Source: Atherinomorus stipes | Lineage: Eukaryota > Chordata > Actinopteri > Atheriniformes > Atherinidae | Assembly (NCBI GenBank): GCA_023101725.1 | Contig: JALJCO010013439.1 | Coordinates: 386,275 to 450,274 of the forward strand | Reading direction: 5' to 3' | DNA: 64,000 nt | Shown here: piece by piece, positions 61,819 to 64,000 of the stretch | Position numbering within the stretch: position 1 is the first letter of the stretch | Layout of the letters: each line of letters opens with the position of its first letter | Notes under the pieces: generated by a model | What the model saw: only the letters and a program-made list of their open reading frames with translations | The model's database searches: none | What the model was told of the DNA's origin: nothing | Translations under genes and position numbers: made by a program

Positions 61819-64000
61819 TTCAGATTTCACTGAATAAAAAGGAAGATATAAGAAAATAAGGACCATATCAGGTGATGACGGACTTCCAGAACACCAATAC
61901 ATTTGGAAATAAGATTGATAGATTTGACACATTTTCCCCTTTACTGATAAAAATTAAACTGGTTGTGCTTTGGTTATATTCAGGGACAAACTGGCCATCT
62001 GACATGCCAGGTAATTTCCTCTTGGGCTGTCGTGTTTTTTGGGCCGACAGAATTTAGCTACACTGTATATCGGTCTGACTGGGCCAGAAAACCAGGAGAT
62101 CAGTGGCCCAAGTAAAAATATTAAATACCACCTTCTTTCTCTGTTTTCCCCATGCCGAGTAATCAATGTCATCCAAATAGTTGACATAGAACTTTCTATC
62201 CGTGATGTTGTCACCCTTGCATCGATCTAGGATAAAAACTTTGCTCAAAACCTTGTTATACCAAATCTGATATAACTACATAATACCAGATGGAAGAATA
62301 CTACGTGGCAATAATTTTGATATTTCACACAAAAAAATATTATCCTACAGGCTTGCCTATAAAATTGTGTATATGTATACACATATATATATATATATAA
62401 ATCTGAAAAAAACACTTCCAGGATGAAGATGACTATCTCTGGAATGATGCAGTTGTAGCTTTAAACCTCTATCAGGTCACATGTGGACATTTTCTCTTCA
62501 AAGCCAACTCTGATAATGAATTAAATTAAAAATACTTTGTTAATCCCAAAAGGGAAATTCAGTAATGAAGCAGAACAAATTTAAGAAGTTGTAGTTTAGG
62601 CCAGATCTCTGTAACAGCCATATGTGGCACAATCTGTCCCCAATTGGGGGACCTTTTGGTTTTTAAAAGGTTATACGGTTAAATAAAGAGTTAAGATTCA
62701 GAAAATAAGAATTTTCTATAGAAGAGAAAAAAAGCAAAAGCATAGATTTTGCTATGCAAACCATTAAGAATATACAGTAGCTCTGCTCTTTTTCTCTCCT
62801 GATTTGGTCATGTTCCAAGATGTTTCCAGGATTCGAATTCTGACATATTTCCAGGATTGCTTGAACTGTGCAAGAGCCCGAGAGTTAATTTTGACGCATG
62901 ACTCGGCCACCAGAGTTCAGAACTTAAAACTCACTGAGAATCTTTGGTATGTGAAGGAAGAGACTTTACACAACGGTCAGACCAAATTAGTCCGGGCTTC
63001 GTAGGCATTTGAGTTTTAGTTTGTAGTTAAGTTACTGAAAATGTGTAACTTCATAATGAAAAAGTCATGTTCCTCCCAACATTAACAAAAATGTTTAATT
63101 GGAGTTTTAGTTAGCAGATGCATGAAATAAGCAACAAAGCTGGAAAAATCCAAAAGATAATAGAAGATTAAACTTCATACATGAATCCAGAGCAGAGCTT
63201 CAGCTAATTGGTGCTGGAAGTGTTGATATAAAGATGGAAATGTCCCTTTAACACTGTCATCATCATCATTTGTTTTAACTACAGGCTTTGCATGTTTATT
63301 TTAAAGATTCAAATGAGGATTCAAACAAAAAGTCAGCTTTGTCTGTGTGTTATCAGGTGTCATCACATTAGTCTTGTCTTCCTGGAGTCCCCGAATGACT
63401 CCACACACTGAGGTGCAATTTAAGACAAAGCAAAGTTCAGTTTTTCCTCAAAGTAACTCATCTTTTTTTTTGGTGACAACATTTTACATGGTCAGCTTTC
63501 CTGGTGTTCTTCAGCTGCAGCAGATTTAAATGAACACATATAAGCTGATGGAATTCCCTGTAATGGGTTCAGATATGAGTAATGTTGGGCAGAGCACTAA
63601 GTTCTGTCTAAATACTGCAGAACATATATGAAAAGTGTCAAAATGTGATGAGCTTCCAGTTTGGGAAAGGGTCTGTCACAGTGGATGAAGGCTCAGTTTG
63701 TCAGAGATTTTATGCATCAAAGTTTAGATAAAAAGTTCTTGTTCATCAGTAGAAACATCATCTTCTATAGGGAAAGAGTGCATTTAATTTAGGACTAAAT
63801 GTGTAACTTTTTCAGGAGAAAACCACCACTGTGATCAAACAAGCCTGTCTCACCACAAAAACATTCTGTAAGTCTACAAAAACTTTGTTTCGTGTAAGAA
63901 GAAAGAAAAACAACCCACAGTTGATAAAAATTTCAAGAAAATGAACTTCTACACTGCATTATAAGCTACACTATGAAACCACACAGCATTGTTGTAAGAC
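61819..64000. other. Shared intergenic unit; window ends at edge of another lectin copy
   Basis: Homologous to 35252-37251. It contains the Tc1-like relic at about 62790-63003 (NLWYVKEETLHNGQTK). The last 40 bases (TATGAAACCACACAGC... TTGTAAGAC) match the sequence immediately 3' of the terminal exons at 29173, 37252, 49348 and 52570. A further lectin terminal exon should therefore start just beyond 64000. Confidence 0.75.

Overview
The window is nuclear DNA of a vertebrate, almost certainly a teleost fish. It has GT-AG (and one GC-AG) split exons, long introns, and dense teleost-style DNA transposons (Tc1/mariner, hAT, foldback elements), L1/L2-like LINE pieces and many microsatellites. It contains no prokaryotic genes or operons. 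Two host loci can be read, both on the minus strand.

(1) Positions 1-21.45 kb hold the 5' half of a retinoic acid receptor gene, best assigned to rarb. Three coding exons are visible: a beta2-type A-domain exon (20811-20985), the first zinc-finger exon (7643-7803) and the second zinc-finger exon (2157-2298). Their phases join perfectly into 159 codons. The hinge and ligand-binding exons lie beyond the left edge. Upstream of the first exon is a strikingly preserved RAR-beta2 promoter: a DR5 retinoic acid response element, a TATA-like box, an auxiliary half-site block and a CRE-like site. It is followed by a leader carrying four small upstream ORFs. The 13.0-kb and 5.3-kb introns are full of MITEs, a nested Tc1/hAT composite and an 18-copy minisatellite.

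(2) Positions 29.2-64 kb hold a head-to-tail array of C-type lectin genes. Each has a signal-peptide exon, two CTLD exons, a basic-tail exon and a final tail exon. Copy A (29173-35251) is intact and predicts 311 aa. Copy B (49348-51013) has a 2-nt loss in CTLD2. Copy C (52570-61818) has a 1-nt loss at the end of CTLD1 and a GC splice donor. A fourth copy survives as one orphan terminal exon (37252-37353). The window ends in flank matching that next to the terminal exon of another copy. The copies share about 1.5-2.2 kb of intergenic flank, so the array grew by tandem duplication and was then invaded by transposons.

Between and within the lectin copies are mobile-element relics. They include a foldback element carrying a THAP-domain coding segment in both arms, a broken BED-finger hAT gene, an L1-type ORF2 fragment, and a 4.2-kb TIR element with a gene-like multi-exon passenger. 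From 21.45 to 29.2 kb no gene was recognised. Most short ORFs in the window are chance or transposon-derived.
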